Origin: Populus alba
Taxonomy: Eukaryota > Streptophyta > Magnoliopsida > Malpighiales > Salicaceae
NCBI RefSeq assembly: GCF_005239225.2
Contig: NC_133298.1
Span: 7,405,026-7,469,025 of the forward strand
Direction: 5' to 3'
Length of the DNA: 64,000 nucleotides
The notes beneath the pieces were generated by a model, which was not told the DNA's origin, searched no databases, and saw only the letters and a list, made by a program, of their open reading frames with translations. A program made the translations under genes and the position numbers. Shown here piece after piece: positions 1 through 11,780 of the stretch. Numbering within the stretch: the stretch's first letter is position 1; each line of letters starts with the position of its first letter.

Positions 1-269
1 CTTATTTAGACTAAGCTTTTATAGATATTGAGTTCAATACTAAAGACATGGATGCTATGAGGAAATATAGATAATGCTCTTACAACCCTGAAGTTGTTTG
101 GATTCTCTTATTCCTAAGGAATGGTATGATAATGACAGTGAACCACCACAAACACACATAATATAAAGCTTTTAATTAATTGAAAACAAATTGACATGCA
201 AGCGAACAGAATAAAAGGCAAAGAAGTGCGGGTACAAATGAATTGCTTTGACTAATAACTATCACTAAC

Positions 270-1952
270 CTCAACTTCAGATTACGACTCTTAGTAGCTA
301 ACTGGTGTCCTAATTCACTCCTTAACTCTGAAACTGAATCGGCATTAACAGCCTGAAAGTAGGATAATGAAATTAGAACTTCCTTTTCACTTTCTTTCCA
401 TTTCCAAGAACCATCAAAATGGAACTTAGAAGTGTGCAGAAAGAATTAGGACATAAATACAAAATAATGTTCACTATGGCCAAATTCCCATTACACAAGT
501 TTTTTCCGTGGTTCATTTTATTTAAAGCCTAATAACCATATAAATAGAGAATAACTTTGTTAAAAGGAAAATCAATTTTTAGAAGTTTCACTAGGAAACT
601 CAAAAACTTAATAACAGGGATTTGATACTGACTTCGCAGTACAAGGTAACACTGATTGCAACCTTAAAATAAAACTGAACCTAACTGAGTATTAACAGAT
701 TTTGGATAAATTCCAGGGATGAAAGTGGACTTGGCGATTAAATGTTTAAAATAATAAGTATATTTTCTATATGCAGAACCAAACCAATAAAAAGAGTAAT
801 TGGGAAGAGTACCAGGCAACTTCCAAAGGCTCCACCTCCAAGTGCAATTTCATATGACTGATCAAGGGTGTCATCTATTAACTTTTGCTTGACTGATAAA
901 CTCACTATGCCTTGACTGATGACAGACTCCAGACTCAATGACAGCAACTGCAGAATTAAACAAAACATCACTGATTTACATCTCAAGAACAACTATAAAG
1001 ATAACATAAGTGTTAATCATAAGAGGCAAATGCACGCCCCATGACGCGAGCGCGCACCGTGTAACTGATTTATGTTGAACTTTCATTGCACAGAAAAAGC
1101 AATGGAACTTCGGTTTTTATTTTCTAATGATAATTCAAGAATTATATATTTAATAAACAGAAAGAGGAGAAGAGAAATGGGCACCTGGTCGAACAAGGAG
1201 GGGTTCAATTGGGCATTGAATTCAAGGTTCGAATCTTTCAAACCACTACTAAAAGCTTTGCTATTTTCAAGTCTCCATCTCCAAAGATCCCCATCTTCTA
1301 TATACTCAAATACCCGTCTAACACGATCAAATTCAGCGATTATCTCATCATAATTGTTCTTACCACTCTCTAAAAGCTTATGCTTGAAATAATCAAAAGC
1401 AATAGTAGCCCCACTCCTTTCCATATCTATAACTTTACTCACATTCTCTCCCTCAAAACTTCTACCACCTAACGCCTCCATTGCTGTTTTGTGATGATCC
1501 AATATAACCACCCTGAAGAACACAAAAACCCAAAATCCAAACATGAGCTCAATCTACCTAAGACCAACCCAAATCAATAAATTGATTATTAAATTAATCC
1601 ATGAAACATAAAAACACACTCACACAAAAAAAAAAAAAAGACTGGCACCAAAAACAATCAAGAAAAAAAGAGGCTTTTAAGACCTGGGAACTTCGGAGGA
1701 GAGTTGTTGGACAAAACCAGAAGGCCCCACGAAATCAAGAAGGTAGACATGACTGAATTGATGGAGAGGAAGTTGGTCTGGCTTGATGGGGCTGTAGACA
1801 GTGTTTGGAAAGAAAATAGCGGGAAGAGAAGTGGCTTTGAAGTAAAGGTGAGCTGCTAATGCAGCAAAAGCACCATCTGGGCATGGATAGTGGTATAGTA
1901 CTGCTGCTGATTTTTTAATTGAATTATTGTTGGCTACACTTAGAGAAGCCAT
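270..1952 (-). CDS. DHH-family phosphoesterase-like protein, 5' part (3' end outside window)
   Basis: Four coding exons are visible: 1684-1952, 1185-1512, 813-947 and 270-352, all with GT-AG borders and matching phases (271 codons). The ATG at 1952 (MASLSVANN) is preferred; an in-frame ATG at 2018 is possible. Motifs typical of DHH phosphoesterases: an N-terminal HYPCPDGAFAA (usual HxDxDG motif, first Asp replaced), LLDF, then VILDHHKTA, the name-giving DHH. Exons 3-4 read ALGGGAFGSCLAVNADSVSE, followed by a stretch rich in charged residues. The family hydrolyses phosphodiester or polyphosphate bonds with metal ions; the plant substrate is not evident here. No organelle targeting signal is obvious. 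Bases 1-269 look intronic; the C-terminal DHHA1-type region, usually glycine-rich, should lie to the left of the window. Family is secure, function is not. Confidence 0.85.
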
Positions 1953-2099
1953 GATGGCGGCCGCCACTTTGAGAAAGGTTTCAAGGTGGTTTTCTTGGAT
2001 TTTGAGGCTTCCAAGCACTATTTCAAGGAGTTTAACGAGGGTTAGGCACTCAACCCATCATTATTTTGATAGTTTGGAGAAAGTAAGGTTTTTGCTTTT

Positions 2100-2190
2100 T
2101 CACTGCTAAGATTTTTTGATGATTTCTGAAATGGGAACTCATCATCTTTATTTTCTACATATTTTAGATAATGGGCTTTTTAAAAGTACA
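2100..2190 (-). promoter_or_regulatory. Probable proximal promoter of the DHH gene
   Basis: Just upstream of the minus-strand start at 1952 lies a TGGGCT (plus 2172-2177), the site-II type element bound by TCP factors and common in promoters of housekeeping plant genes. No clean TATA box was found at a suitable distance. The assignment rests only on position and one short motif. Confidence 0.3.
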
Positions 2191-2194
2191 GTTT

Positions 2195-2942
2195 TTTTTT
2201 AATGTATTTTTTTATTTAAAAATATATTAAAATAATATTTTTTTAATTTCATTTTATTTTAACTACGTATATTAAAATAATAAAAACTAAAAAATATATT
2301 ACTTTGAAATTTTTTTTAAAAAAAATTGCATATTAATCCACTTATGATGATCTTTTTAATATAGTATTCAATGAAGTTGCAATCTATTTATTTTTATATT
2401 ATAGTCACCGCTTATTATGACCAGTTTATTTTTAATATTATAGTTCCTATCATTATGACCAACTTATCTTATTACAATAATTAATCTCTATTCGGACAAC
2501 CAACTTTAATTTGTATAATTAGTTTTTGTTCATACAATTGACTATAATTTATATAAATTTTCATAATCTATTTCGAGATTCATAAGAAAGTTTTAACATA
2601 AACATTTCTTTAAGTAAAAAAGTGAGGTGATGGTGCCTACCTGGTACTTTGATAAGCATCCTGAAATTAGCACCCAAATTATTTCATTTCATTGTTCTTA
2701 ATTATTTAAATACATCATCATCCTTTTTCATACTACTAATTTGTATCTCGAATAAAATTTCATATTTTTCCATATATTCAACTTGCATTTAACATATAAT
2801 TTTATTTTCCTTACTACACATTCAACATATATTTTCTCATTGTATTAACTTGCATTTAACAATTTCACATTTCTTACAATCATTATACATCCTACATATA
2901 TTTTATCATTTTACTAACTTGTCAAACAGGACCCAAGTACTT
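2195..2942. other. AT-rich intergenic DNA
   Basis: No gene, RNA or repeat boundary is recognisable here. The segment is dominated by A/T runs with short stretches resembling the local MITE family (ATTAAAATAATATTTTT near 2226). Confidence 0.5.
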
Positions 2943-3129
2943 AGAGGGTGTTTGGCATTGTGATAGAAAAATATTTTTTAATTTTTTTAAAAAATTAATA
3001 TGTTTTTTATGTTTTCAAATCATTTTGATATGTTGATCTCAAAAATAATTTTTAAAAAATAAAAAAAATATTATTGACATGCTTTTCTAAATAAAAAGCA
3101 ACAGCAACCACACTTCTAAACACACTCTT
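2943..3129. mobile_element. MITE, GTGTTTGG family, copy A
   Basis: A segment of about 185 bp with inverted ends: GAGGGTGTTTGG on the left and CTAAACACACTCT on the right. The core has the family hallmarks: T-rich left half, the block TTTTGATATGTTGATCTCAAA, and the right-hand AAAAGCAACAGCAACCAC. TA flanks both ends and may be a target-site duplication. It encodes nothing. Similar copies recur through the window, so this is a non-autonomous DNA element mobilised in trans. Confidence 0.65.
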
Positions 3130-4765
3130 AACTATTTACATTACAAACTTTTAATCAATTTTTAAACATAAACAACATCATTATAAACACTAAACATTTA
3201 CAGACTTCCAATAATTTTCATACTTTCATTTTCTCACATTTAACAAACATAGATCAATGCTCCAACATTTTATTCTACATAATCACAATCAATATGGGTG
3301 ATGCAGATGGTCTTATGATCCTGTCGACCATCATTGTCTGCAACTTAGGGTCTCAGTTTGCTCTCTGGACCTAATGTCGACCCTCCATAGGCCTTTTATT
3401 GCAAAATGCCAGGATTTCCTTCTAGTAATTTTCAATTAATATTTTCCTTTGTTCCTTCTTTTTCACAAATGTGAGATGGCTTGAAACGCTTTTAAGATTT
3501 TGAATCACTCCCCTACAGTTTTGAAGAGCTAGTCACTGCTTGCTATTATGGGGGTTAATCATCAAACATAGCTAAGATATGCTGTACCAATTTATCATAA
3601 TTCTTATTTGTGGATAACAGGAAAAAAAAAAAAAAAAAAGTTATCTTGGGACTTTCAATAGATTGTATAAATCTGTGAATCTACCTATTTGGGATCTCAA
3701 TTTTATGTAAATCTGTCTTTCGTTAGATATGGAAAAAGCTTGAATTCAGGTTTCATTTTTATGCATGGCCTATCAGGGCTGGTGGCAGTCTTTCTGCGGC
3801 CAATTGTCACCACCACCCACCACCTCCTTTTCAACCAGCAGAAATCGTCAACTGGTGAATGCAAAGTCTTAAGAAATGGCAAAGGAAGTGTTTCAAAATG
3901 ATTAGAACATGATGTACCATTCATTGGGATGCATGCTCTTACCATGAGACATCTTTGATTGAACTGGGTTTAGCAGCTAAGTATACAATCATAGAAATAT
4001 GAGTTCCAGCGAAGTCAAGAAACATCACTTCCACAGAGAGATCTAACGTTGAACTAGTCAAAAAAAGATATGTCAAATGCGATTGGAAAAATGGCATCAC
4101 CTTTCTCCACTGATCAATGTAAATGGCACTGGTTCATGCGCCTTCTGTAATTCACATTCCCTTCGACCATCCATTAATTTGTCAATGAAAACAGGCAATA
4201 TCATGAAATCTTAAAAACAGTGTTTCTAATAGAATTGGATTGGAGAATCGAGTTTGGATTACATAAGCTGCTGCTAAAAAGGGGTATTTCTACCGGTACA
4301 TACAAGAGTACAATTAAGTACAAAAACAATACGAAACAATTGCAATAGCGAGTAATGAGCCACTAGCACTTTCAATAGCAATGGACGACAATGAACATCT
4401 TTATCATCTGGAGAGACTTTTAAATTCTGGAAAATGAACAAGAATGGTTAAACCTGAGTGTTCTATTTTTCTCCTCGAAGAACATCCAGAAGCACCCTAT
4501 TGTTCAACTTCTGAAACAATGGACATGAAACTGCGCCAGTATGCTGCAATCAATGAGGACCCTCAGCATTCTCAAATGTGCTAGAACATATGGTAACTTG
4601 AAGGGATCTTGGTAGAGAAATTGAAAGAAAAAAAAGATATTCTAAGTGTATTTACTAAAATATTCGTCAGTGATCATCTTAAATACTCTACAGCATCCTC
4701 ATCCAATCTAAGCCAGCTCTTTAACCCGACTACGAGTAGGTTAATAGAGTTAAGGAAGGGGGATA
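3130..4765. other. Intergenic DNA between convergent-side regions, including 3'UTR of the MYB gene
   Basis: No coding region is supported. The short ORFs at 3689-3945 overlap on both strands and lack any recognisable domain. The right part, about 4300-4765, is less AT-biased and lies directly after the stop codon of the minus-strand REVEILLE gene, so it likely holds its 3'UTR. The 3' end cannot be placed. Confidence 0.4.
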
Positions 4766-7349
4766 CTACGAGCATACTCGAGCTCTTTGTCGCTCTCGCT
4801 CTTCATATACAATCACCGTTGACTTAACATCTCTCTCTCCTAAACATCTTTTGTATGGCACAAAACCCCTCGTACACTTCTGGAGGCTGGATTTTACCTC
4901 AACAGAAGGTTGTCGACATTGAGAATCAACAACATCCAAACTCTTCTCTACATTCTCCAATTCACCAACTGATCCAGCATTCGAACCAGTACAAGATCTT
5001 TCATAAAGAATTTCCTTTTCTGCTGACCTTTCTGGCATATAAGAAGGTGTGGGTGTGTGTGGGGAGGTATGGTCATATGATGTGGGGGGTAAGAATGACA
5101 CACCATTGCCAAAAAACCACCATGGTATGGAAGGGTTAGTTGCAAAATAGTTGGCAGTCCCTCTCTGTAGTTCTGTGCATTCAAAAACTGACGCTGGAGA
5201 TGGCAACTGATTCTGATCACTATTTTCCATTCCAAGTGATAACTCTATCTCTGATTGTTTCAGCAGCAGTGTCTGAGCAGGCTTCTCTTTGTCAGTATCA
5301 GCATTGTCTTGATTCTCATTGGATGTCATGGACAAAACAAGTTCTGCACCTGGAGGAGATTTTTTATGTGAAGCTGCTACCATGACTGTCATTCCAAAAA
5401 GCTTTATACTGGTGGAAGACGCTTCTTTGGTGGCATCACCTTCAGCACATACAGTGTCATCTGAACCCAACTCAAATTTCTGAACATGAAAGTACAATAA
5501 TGAAATTAGAGTTAGAAACCTAGCAAGGATATGGGCTTAATATAGGAAACAACCGAAAACTAAGGTGAATTTGACAGGATATTCATCTTACCTTGGACAA
5601 AAATTTCTCCAGGGGTGAACAAGACATTTCAATCAATGAGAAAGTTTCTTTTTCCTCTTCTCTGGATGAATTTGATGTTAAATGCTCAGCTTCTTTTGCA
5701 CTAGGTGATAAACTAATAGAATGTATGTCAGTGGTACATGAGGTAGGAGAAGGGCATGCGTTATGCTGCTCTGAAAGGGCAGTTCCCAAAGTATCTGAAG
5801 CCAATGCAGATAAAACAGAGGTGGGAGATAGGTTTTCTTTTTCTGATGCTGATGAATTAGGGGATGGAGATCCATCCAATTGACTAGATGCTGGTGTTCC
5901 TTTGCAGATGTCAACTGATTTACGAGGATAAGGATGTGCAGGTTTCCTCTTTGGTCGAGGAGGGGGTATCTCAATTGGTTTGAGTGAGCTCTCATTACTG
6001 CCACTTGACTCCCAAACCACCTGACATCAAGAAGAGAAATGATGTTAATATGAAAGCCACTCAAATCAAATAAACCCGCTGAAGATTGCTTGCACTCCAT
6101 GCGGTCTTAAAGGATAATGAATGGTAGATAAGCTGGTAACTTGATCACAAGAACCAGACCTTGGAGAAAATTTTTTGAGCATGGCTTCGAATTTGAACAG
6201 CAGTTTTGGTGCCCACATGCTCTGCATGAAGATAAGAGCAACTTCATCGTATCGCAACATATCAGAAAAGCTTCAAATCACAATAATATGACCTTATATT
6301 ACACTTACCTTGAATTTTACGCCAGCCACGACCATACAGCTTTAAAGCTTCCAGGAATCTCTGGTGCTCTTCTTCTGTCCATTTTTCCCTTTGTTTCGTA
6401 ATAGTGTAAGGCTTCCTCACCTATTGAAATAGAGAGGAAATTCCAAAACCATGAACAGAGGAAAATGGAAGAGGCAGTCATTGAATAATCACATCAGAAA
6501 GACGAGCATGATCGTCCCACAATAGGAAAGAATGGAACCTTGGGAATATTGTCACTCCCAAATGAGTGCAGCTCATTCAGCTGGAGAACAATTTCAGATT
6601 GTTCACTGCCATTGGTACAGCAATCACTTGCTTTACCAAAGGAGTTTCGCTTTGTGCCTTCAATTCGCTCCTCCTGTATCCAATCAAAAGTATTAGCCAA
6701 ATAGTTCTCCTTACACTAGCAAGAAATTATTCATAAATTCCCATTGGAAGGAAATAGAAAACACAGCGAGTGAACACAAAATGGATGACACCATTTCCCC
6801 AACCTTTTATTCAAAATGGTAATAGCATTATGTAAATAAATAAATTATGCGCCTCTCTCAGTTACTAGTTCCTCACACCCAGAACCTGAATGGCTGAATC
6901 ACTGTAACCATTGCCAGTCAACTTACAGACGCTATATATCAAATGTATCCATAATTTTCTCATAGGACTCCACTTCGGTGCTACCGAAACCGCACAGCTA
7001 CATTCTTTTTCTTTTTTTTAACCACTCAAAATCTTAAATTACCATCTTCTAAACTCAATGCAAAAACATGGCTTGACACAAAGCTTCTGATGGAGTCATA
7101 CACTAATCAGTAATTAAAAAAAAGGACAGGTGTAATTATTCATTTGCCATTTACAGCATCATAAAGAAACCCATTTCAAGTTTAAAATAACCCAGTTAAT
7201 AAATGTAAAAAGGGCATAAAATTAACTCATAAAAAAGAAAACAGAAAAAAAATTTTCCATAAGTGATGACAAAAAAACTTAGCATCTTAAATTCAAGTAA
7301 ACATGCATAAAAGAAACAAGAAAGTATGTACCTTAGCAGCAGCAGCCAT
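4766..7349 (-). CDS. RVE: REVEILLE / LHY-CCA1-like single-MYB transcription factor (RVE1/RVE7 type)
   Basis: Six coding exons in phase: 7332-7349 (MAAAAK), 6539-6673, 6309-6420, 6160-6221, 5592-6020 and 4766-5479, giving about 489 aa. Residues 52-107 form the single MYB repeat of this family: [20 protein letters not shown], then [20 protein letters not shown] and the signature SHAQKFF (101-107; family form SHAQKYF/FF). A proline-rich [19 protein letters not shown] (125-143) is diagnostic for the RVE/LHY/CCA1 group, and the C-terminal [14 protein letters not shown] (about 456-469) is shared with RVE1/2/7, LHY and CCA1. Family members are nuclear and bind the evening element AAAATATCT to set circadian and auxin-related expression. 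Acidic and Ser-rich linkers lie between. RVE1 and RVE7 orthology cannot be separated here; Arabidopsis RVE1 is shorter (about 390 aa). The very small first coding exon is normal for the family. Confidence 0.93.
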
Positions 7350-7870
7350 TGAAATGGGTTTTCTTTCTTGGATCGGTAAGAAATAAAAATCCCCTGAACA
7401 TTAATGTCATTGATCAACATCATCACCATCATCAACTAAATCAAAAAACACTGTAAAAACCCACTAGATTTTAATTTTCTTTTAGCTTACTAATTCCAAA
7501 TATCTAACACGACCAGATATTTTTTGCTGCTACAGTACAGTACAAAATAATTTTGTTTTAGTCAAGGAAAGAATCAGATCAAAAACAAACTTACCAGAAC
7601 AAGAAAATAAAAAAATAATCCGATTCCAATCCCCGGCAACTGAAACTGAACACTTTCAGTTCAGTTCAGTTCAGTCCTGTCCTGTCTAGGCTAGTAACAG
7701 CAAACAAGAAAATTAAAGAAAAACAGTAAGGAATCAGATTCCGAGGAATTAGTTTCCTTGGAATCTGATGATCAGAAAAGCTGTGTTGAAAATGTAAGTG
7801 AAGAGAGAAGGCAACAGAGAAATTAAATGATGAAAACAGGGAAGGAAAGCAAAGCAAAGCAAAGGAAAAG
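7350..7870 (-). promoter_or_regulatory. 5'UTR exon(s) and 5'UTR intron of the REVEILLE gene
   Basis: Reading the minus strand, an acceptor (TTAATGTTCAG) near 7394 precedes the ATG exon and a donor CTG|GTAAGTTTG ends an upstream noncoding exon at 7595. The intron therefore spans about 7394-7594. The noncoding exon reaches to roughly 7870 and carries short tandem runs: five TTCAG units (about 7655-7676) and repeated GCAAA near 7847-7865 (plus-strand spelling). A CCACGTCA box at 7880 may be promoter or leader. The transcription start is not defined. Confidence 0.55.
7515..7523 (-). promoter_or_regulatory. Evening element in the 5'UTR intron
   Basis: AGATATTTT on the plus strand is a perfect evening element (AAAATATCT) on the coding strand, inside the 5'UTR intron. 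REVEILLE, LHY and CCA1 proteins bind this 9-mer, so it could mediate clock feedback on this gene. A 9-mer can also occur by chance in AT-rich DNA. Confidence 0.45.
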
Positions 7871-9115
7871 GTGCCGGTGCCACGTCAGTTAATAAAAAAT
7901 AATTTTCGTGGAAAATTCGAGAAGGGACATTGGAGCTCTTGTGGCTCAAATTCAACAACGCGTGTTGTTAGGATTTTTTTATTTTTATTTTTATGGGTCT
8001 TGGAAGATTATGGTAATAAAAATGTGGGGCTGTTAATTAATTCGCAAATCAGAGTTTTTTTTTTAAGATTCTGTTTATCTATTGGGACTTGGGAGGAGGA
8101 AGGAGAAACCACTCCTTATCCATTATTTCTCTGAGATTTTCTCTTAAGAAGATTGTGATTTGTGCGTTGCTGTATAAAAGATTCTTTTAATTTCTAAGTA
8201 ATTGTAGATTTTTTCCTGCATTAGCATAGCATAGTATGCAAATTTATTTTTCAAACTAGTATATTTAAGAAAATAATTTTCATTTTAGCACAGAAACAAT
8301 GATTTCATATATATATATATACTAATAAAATATTGGTTTAGCGATTAAAACACTGATATATCACTATAAGGATAAAAATACAAGTTTGATATCTAAAAGC
8401 GCACTTATTGAGAAAAACAGCCACAAACCTCGAAAAAAACTAATCTTATCTTTTAAAAGGATATAAAAATACCTGAATAAAAACAATATATATATACACA
8501 TACTATTTGTGTGATATATAATAAATTTACAAGTAGCATTACTTGTAGCTTTTGACTCTTTTATATTAAAAAGTTTATTTGATATATTAAAAAAGATTAT
8601 ATTATTATTTATAAGATATAAATAAGATTTTTATTTCATTTTAAAAAATTAATTCATACATGTCGATTTATTATCTATTAGAGTATGAAACTTATAATTA
8701 TCTGGATATCATGTTGGCTGACACATAATATAACAATTGGGACTTGTAAGTGACCTTCGAATTATTTTTACCAAGATAGAAAGATTAACAAAGTGAATCA
8801 CTTAGGATTTGACAATAATCTCACTAAAAAATCATAATCATGTTAAAAAAAAAAAGTAGATCTATTCAAAGGATGATCCACTGGTCCAACAAAATGATAG
8901 ATGGTAGGGCTGTAATACACCACATACACTGTCCCACTGAATAACTATATGGTCAGAAAAGATATCTATTAAATAAAAAAAACAGCTATCTATGTCTCTA
9001 AATACAAAAGAAAAGAGAATACCTTAGAGAGAAAGACAAATGGGGAGACACTGAGGGCTGTTGGGAATGTTACATCATAAAGATATGATTCCTAGGAGGA
9101 GATTTTTCTTTTCAT
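7871..9115. other. AT-rich intergenic DNA upstream of the MYB gene
   Basis: The left end (7871-8150) is less AT-rich and likely promoter of the minus-strand MYB gene. The rest shows only A/T runs and a short (TA)n near 8310. No coding or RNA gene is visible. Confidence 0.4.
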
Positions 9116-9590
9116 GCAGGAAAGTTTAAGAAATTGTTTTTTTAAAGTGTATTTTATGTTAAAATATATTAAAATAATATTTTTTTAAAATCAGTGTGTT
9201 AAAGAATTATCTCAACCCATTAACTTAAGTTGTTAGATGAGGTTCTAGGATATGATATATATTATTCTCTAAAATATCCCCTCAAGTAAAAGCTCTTTAG
9301 GCTTGAAAATTGCGCAAGCTCACTTTACCTTATGTTTAATTTTTTATCAAATAAATGAGGATAGTGAGATTCGAATTTGCGACCGCTTAGTTATAAAGGC
9401 TCTGATACCATGTCAAAGAATCATCTTAACTCAATAACTTAAGCTGTTAGATGAGGTTCTGGGATATAATTTACATTATTCTCTAAAATAGCATATCAAA
9501 ACGATCCAAAACATGCAAAAAAATTATATTTTAGCAAAAAAAATTAATTTTTTTGAAAATATCGGTTGGCCTGCATTTCCAAACACTCCT
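9116..9590. mobile_element. MITE of the GTGTTTGG family, interrupted by a TRIM element
   Basis: The left half (about 9116-9196) has the family core AAAATATATTAAAATAATAT and ends at AAAATCAG. The right half (about 9491-9590) resumes with CATATCAAAACGATCCAAAA and ends CCAAACACTCC. In intact copies these two blocks are adjacent, so the intervening 9197-9490 is an insertion. The outer ends are approximate. Confidence 0.6.
9197..9490 (-). mobile_element. TRIM-like miniature LTR retroelement
   Basis: Two direct repeats of about 80 bp, 9197-9276 and 9411-9490, both begin TGTYAAAGAATYATCT (plus strand) and run to ATTATTCTCTAAAATA. Next to the right repeat, plus 9398-9410 reads GGCTCTGATACCA, the exact complement of TGGTATCAGAGCC, the initiator-tRNA-Met primer-binding site, so the element points to the minus strand with its 5' LTR on the right. 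Beside the left repeat, the minus strand has a purine-rich CTTGAGGGGA, a plausible polypurine tract. The internal part is only about 134 bp with no ORF. Two short LTRs, PBS and PPT without genes define a TRIM. Confidence 0.75.
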
Positions 9591-9594
9591 TTTA

Positions 9595-9800
9595 TATTAA
9601 AATGATTTTTAATAATGTTGTAGTGTTTGTTTTTAAAAATATTTTTTATTTTAAAAAATATTAAAATAATATTTAATTTTTTTAAAAAAAATATTTTTAA
9701 TATCAGAATATTATATCAATCTAAAATACTAAAACAAAATTAATTTAAAAAGATATTCAAATTTTAATAAAAAAAAAGTTAAAAATCACTCTTAATTAGG
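9595..9800. mobile_element. Degraded MITE, GTGTTTGG family
   Basis: The segment has the family core (GTAGTGTTTGTTTTTAAAA, then ATTAAAATAATAT and TCAATCTAAAATAC) but worn ends (AAAAATCACTCTTAATTAG). Boundaries are approximate. Confidence 0.45.
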
Positions 9801-9896
9801 ATGTAAGATAGCTGCCGGACACTACAGTAATTTCCCTTGGCGCTTTTTCTAAACCATTCATCTTCCTTCTTTTGTTTACCGTATACGCTAATCCTA

Positions 9897-9926
9897 GTAT
9901 TATTATTATTATTATTATTATTATTT
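9897..9926. repeat. (ATT)n microsatellite
   Basis: About ten uninterrupted TAT/ATT units. Confidence 0.85.
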
Positions 9927-9929
9927 CTT

Positions 9930-10879
9930 TTCTTTTTTTTTCTAAAATCCTATTATACTACATTGATTTTATGTATTGTATTTTACCGTTTACCGTACAG
10001 ACTTGGCTCTACTATCATATATTTGGATGTAATGACCAGTAAAGTATGTGAGATTTAAAAATAGTTACTGTAATAGTGTATTTTTAATTTCTACATCTAA
10101 ATAAAAATATTATTTTAATAAATTTACAAATTAAAAAAAATACATTTTAAAAAACATTCTGGTGCCTGAAATTGCATGAATCGGTACTTGCTATGGTGGC
10201 TAGGCTTGCAATCATTGTGTTCAACTACCCAGCTGTTTTGTAGTAAAAAGATATCTGCACTCCATAAGATCACATGGAGGTCCTGAAAAGCTTACATGGC
10301 ATTGCCTTGAGATTGGAAAGAGATTCAATTCTGATTGTATTTTTCACAAATATCTGGGAGCCATGATTTTGATTCTTCAAGATCAGCCGAGCTGGGCAAG
10401 CCCATCTGATTTCTTTTGATCCTCTCTTCAAAGCCAGCATTGCATTTATTTCACATCATCATCCAATAAAATTTGGCTAAATTTGAACTGAATTTTTAAA
10501 TAAATAAATAATGTTTAAGAATTGAAATAAAGGTAAACAAACATATATATATATATATATAAAACTGTTGATGATAAATGTATAGCAATTTTAATTAGGG
10601 ATAAACCAATATAAAATATCTCACTAAACTCGCGTCTTAGATTATCTAACCGAAGTTTGAATAATTTAATAAAAAAAAATCATAAATATTTTTTTAAAAT
10701 GAGTTAATTTTTTAAATTCATGACTCAAGTTATTAGATATAAAACACCCAATCTAGAAAAATCATAAAATTCAATTTTTAATAAATTAAATATTAAATAA
10801 TAAAATTAAAAAGAAAAAAAAGAATTCCAATTATATTAAATAAAAAAAAAATAGCAATTCAAAGAACGATAATCAAAAT
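9930..10879. other. Intergenic DNA, low-copy-looking block then AT-rich DNA
   Basis: 10143-10480 has balanced composition but no ORF, splice pattern or motif I recognise. The remainder is A/T-rich with a (TA)n run at 10542-10560. Confidence 0.4.
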
Positions 10880-11152
10880 CACTATTGCTTTTATTATTAA
10901 TAAGTAATATAATCACTATTATTATTTATATTATTATTGAAATTATTACCATTACCGTTACTATTATTATTATCATTATCACTATTATTATCACTACTAC
11001 TACTATTATTATTACCATAATTATTGCTAGCATTATTATTATTAGTAATAACAGTAGCAATCTTAATAGTTCTATAATTAATTTTACAATTATTATCATT
11101 ATCATTATCATCATCATCATCATCATTATTATAATCATTATTATTATTACTT
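10880..11152. repeat. Imperfect (ATT)n / (ATC)n microsatellite tract
   Basis: Some 270 bp of ATT and ATC triplets with point interruptions. Its open frames (poly-Ile on plus, poly-Met/Ile on minus) are artefacts of the repeat. The right flank is a purine-rich repeat shared with the similar tract at 41.7-42.1 kb. Confidence 0.85.
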
Positions 11153-11780
11153 AAAAAATAAACACCTTGAACTTCATTTAGATGAAAAAATTGAAAGCTA
11201 TAAATTTTTTGTCAAAAGAGCCAAGGAAAACAATAAAAAATCAAAAGAAAAGGGATCAAATTGAAATTGTTACTATTCTCATTGAAAAAACAAAAAATTA
11301 TAAACTTGATTTGAAGGATAAAGCTTAAAACAATAAAAAATTTAACAAAATTACAAAGGAGAAAAATAAAAAAAATTTAAACTAGAAGGACCGAATTGAA
11401 ACATATTATACATATAAATTAAAAACCAAGGGTTAAATTGAAAACAAGTTAAAATTTAACACAAAAAAAATGACAAAAATATTAAAATCAAAACAAAAAG
11501 GGACTAAATTTGAAATAATAATAACAACGAAAACCATAATGCTTTTCGAGGGTAGGAGAGAGAAATGAAGGGACAAAAAAATTCACTAACAATAAACCGA
11601 CCTCATTTCAATTACACATGCTATCTACTATGGAAGAGGAGACATCTAAGAATAAAATGACAGGACAAAAGCTTATTTTTCACCATCGGGAGCCTTTCCA
11701 CGTGCCATCCAAAGTAAGCAAAGCCTCTTGTGCGTTAACGCCTTCTGTGCATACATCATCTGCTTTTCCTAATTATAAAA
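11153..11780. repeat. Purine-rich dispersed repeat, copy 1
   Basis: Follows the ATT tract. Contains repeated words such as GGACCGAATTGAA, GGGTTAAATTGAAAAC and CTTGATTTGAAGGATAAA, then a block around CTAACAATAAACCGACC (11585-11601) and a more balanced end with CCACGTGCCATCC. The same order of blocks recurs at 42.1-42.7 kb and partly at 50.4-51.1 kb. Probably the noncoding part of a retroelement; class not provable here. Confidence 0.5.

Noticed and set aside
3689..3945. Overlapping ORFs on both strands.
   Set aside because: Neither resembles a known protein and neither has flanking exon signals.
10885..11154. Poly-Ile and poly-Met/Ile ORFs.
   Set aside because: They translate an ATT/ATC microsatellite.
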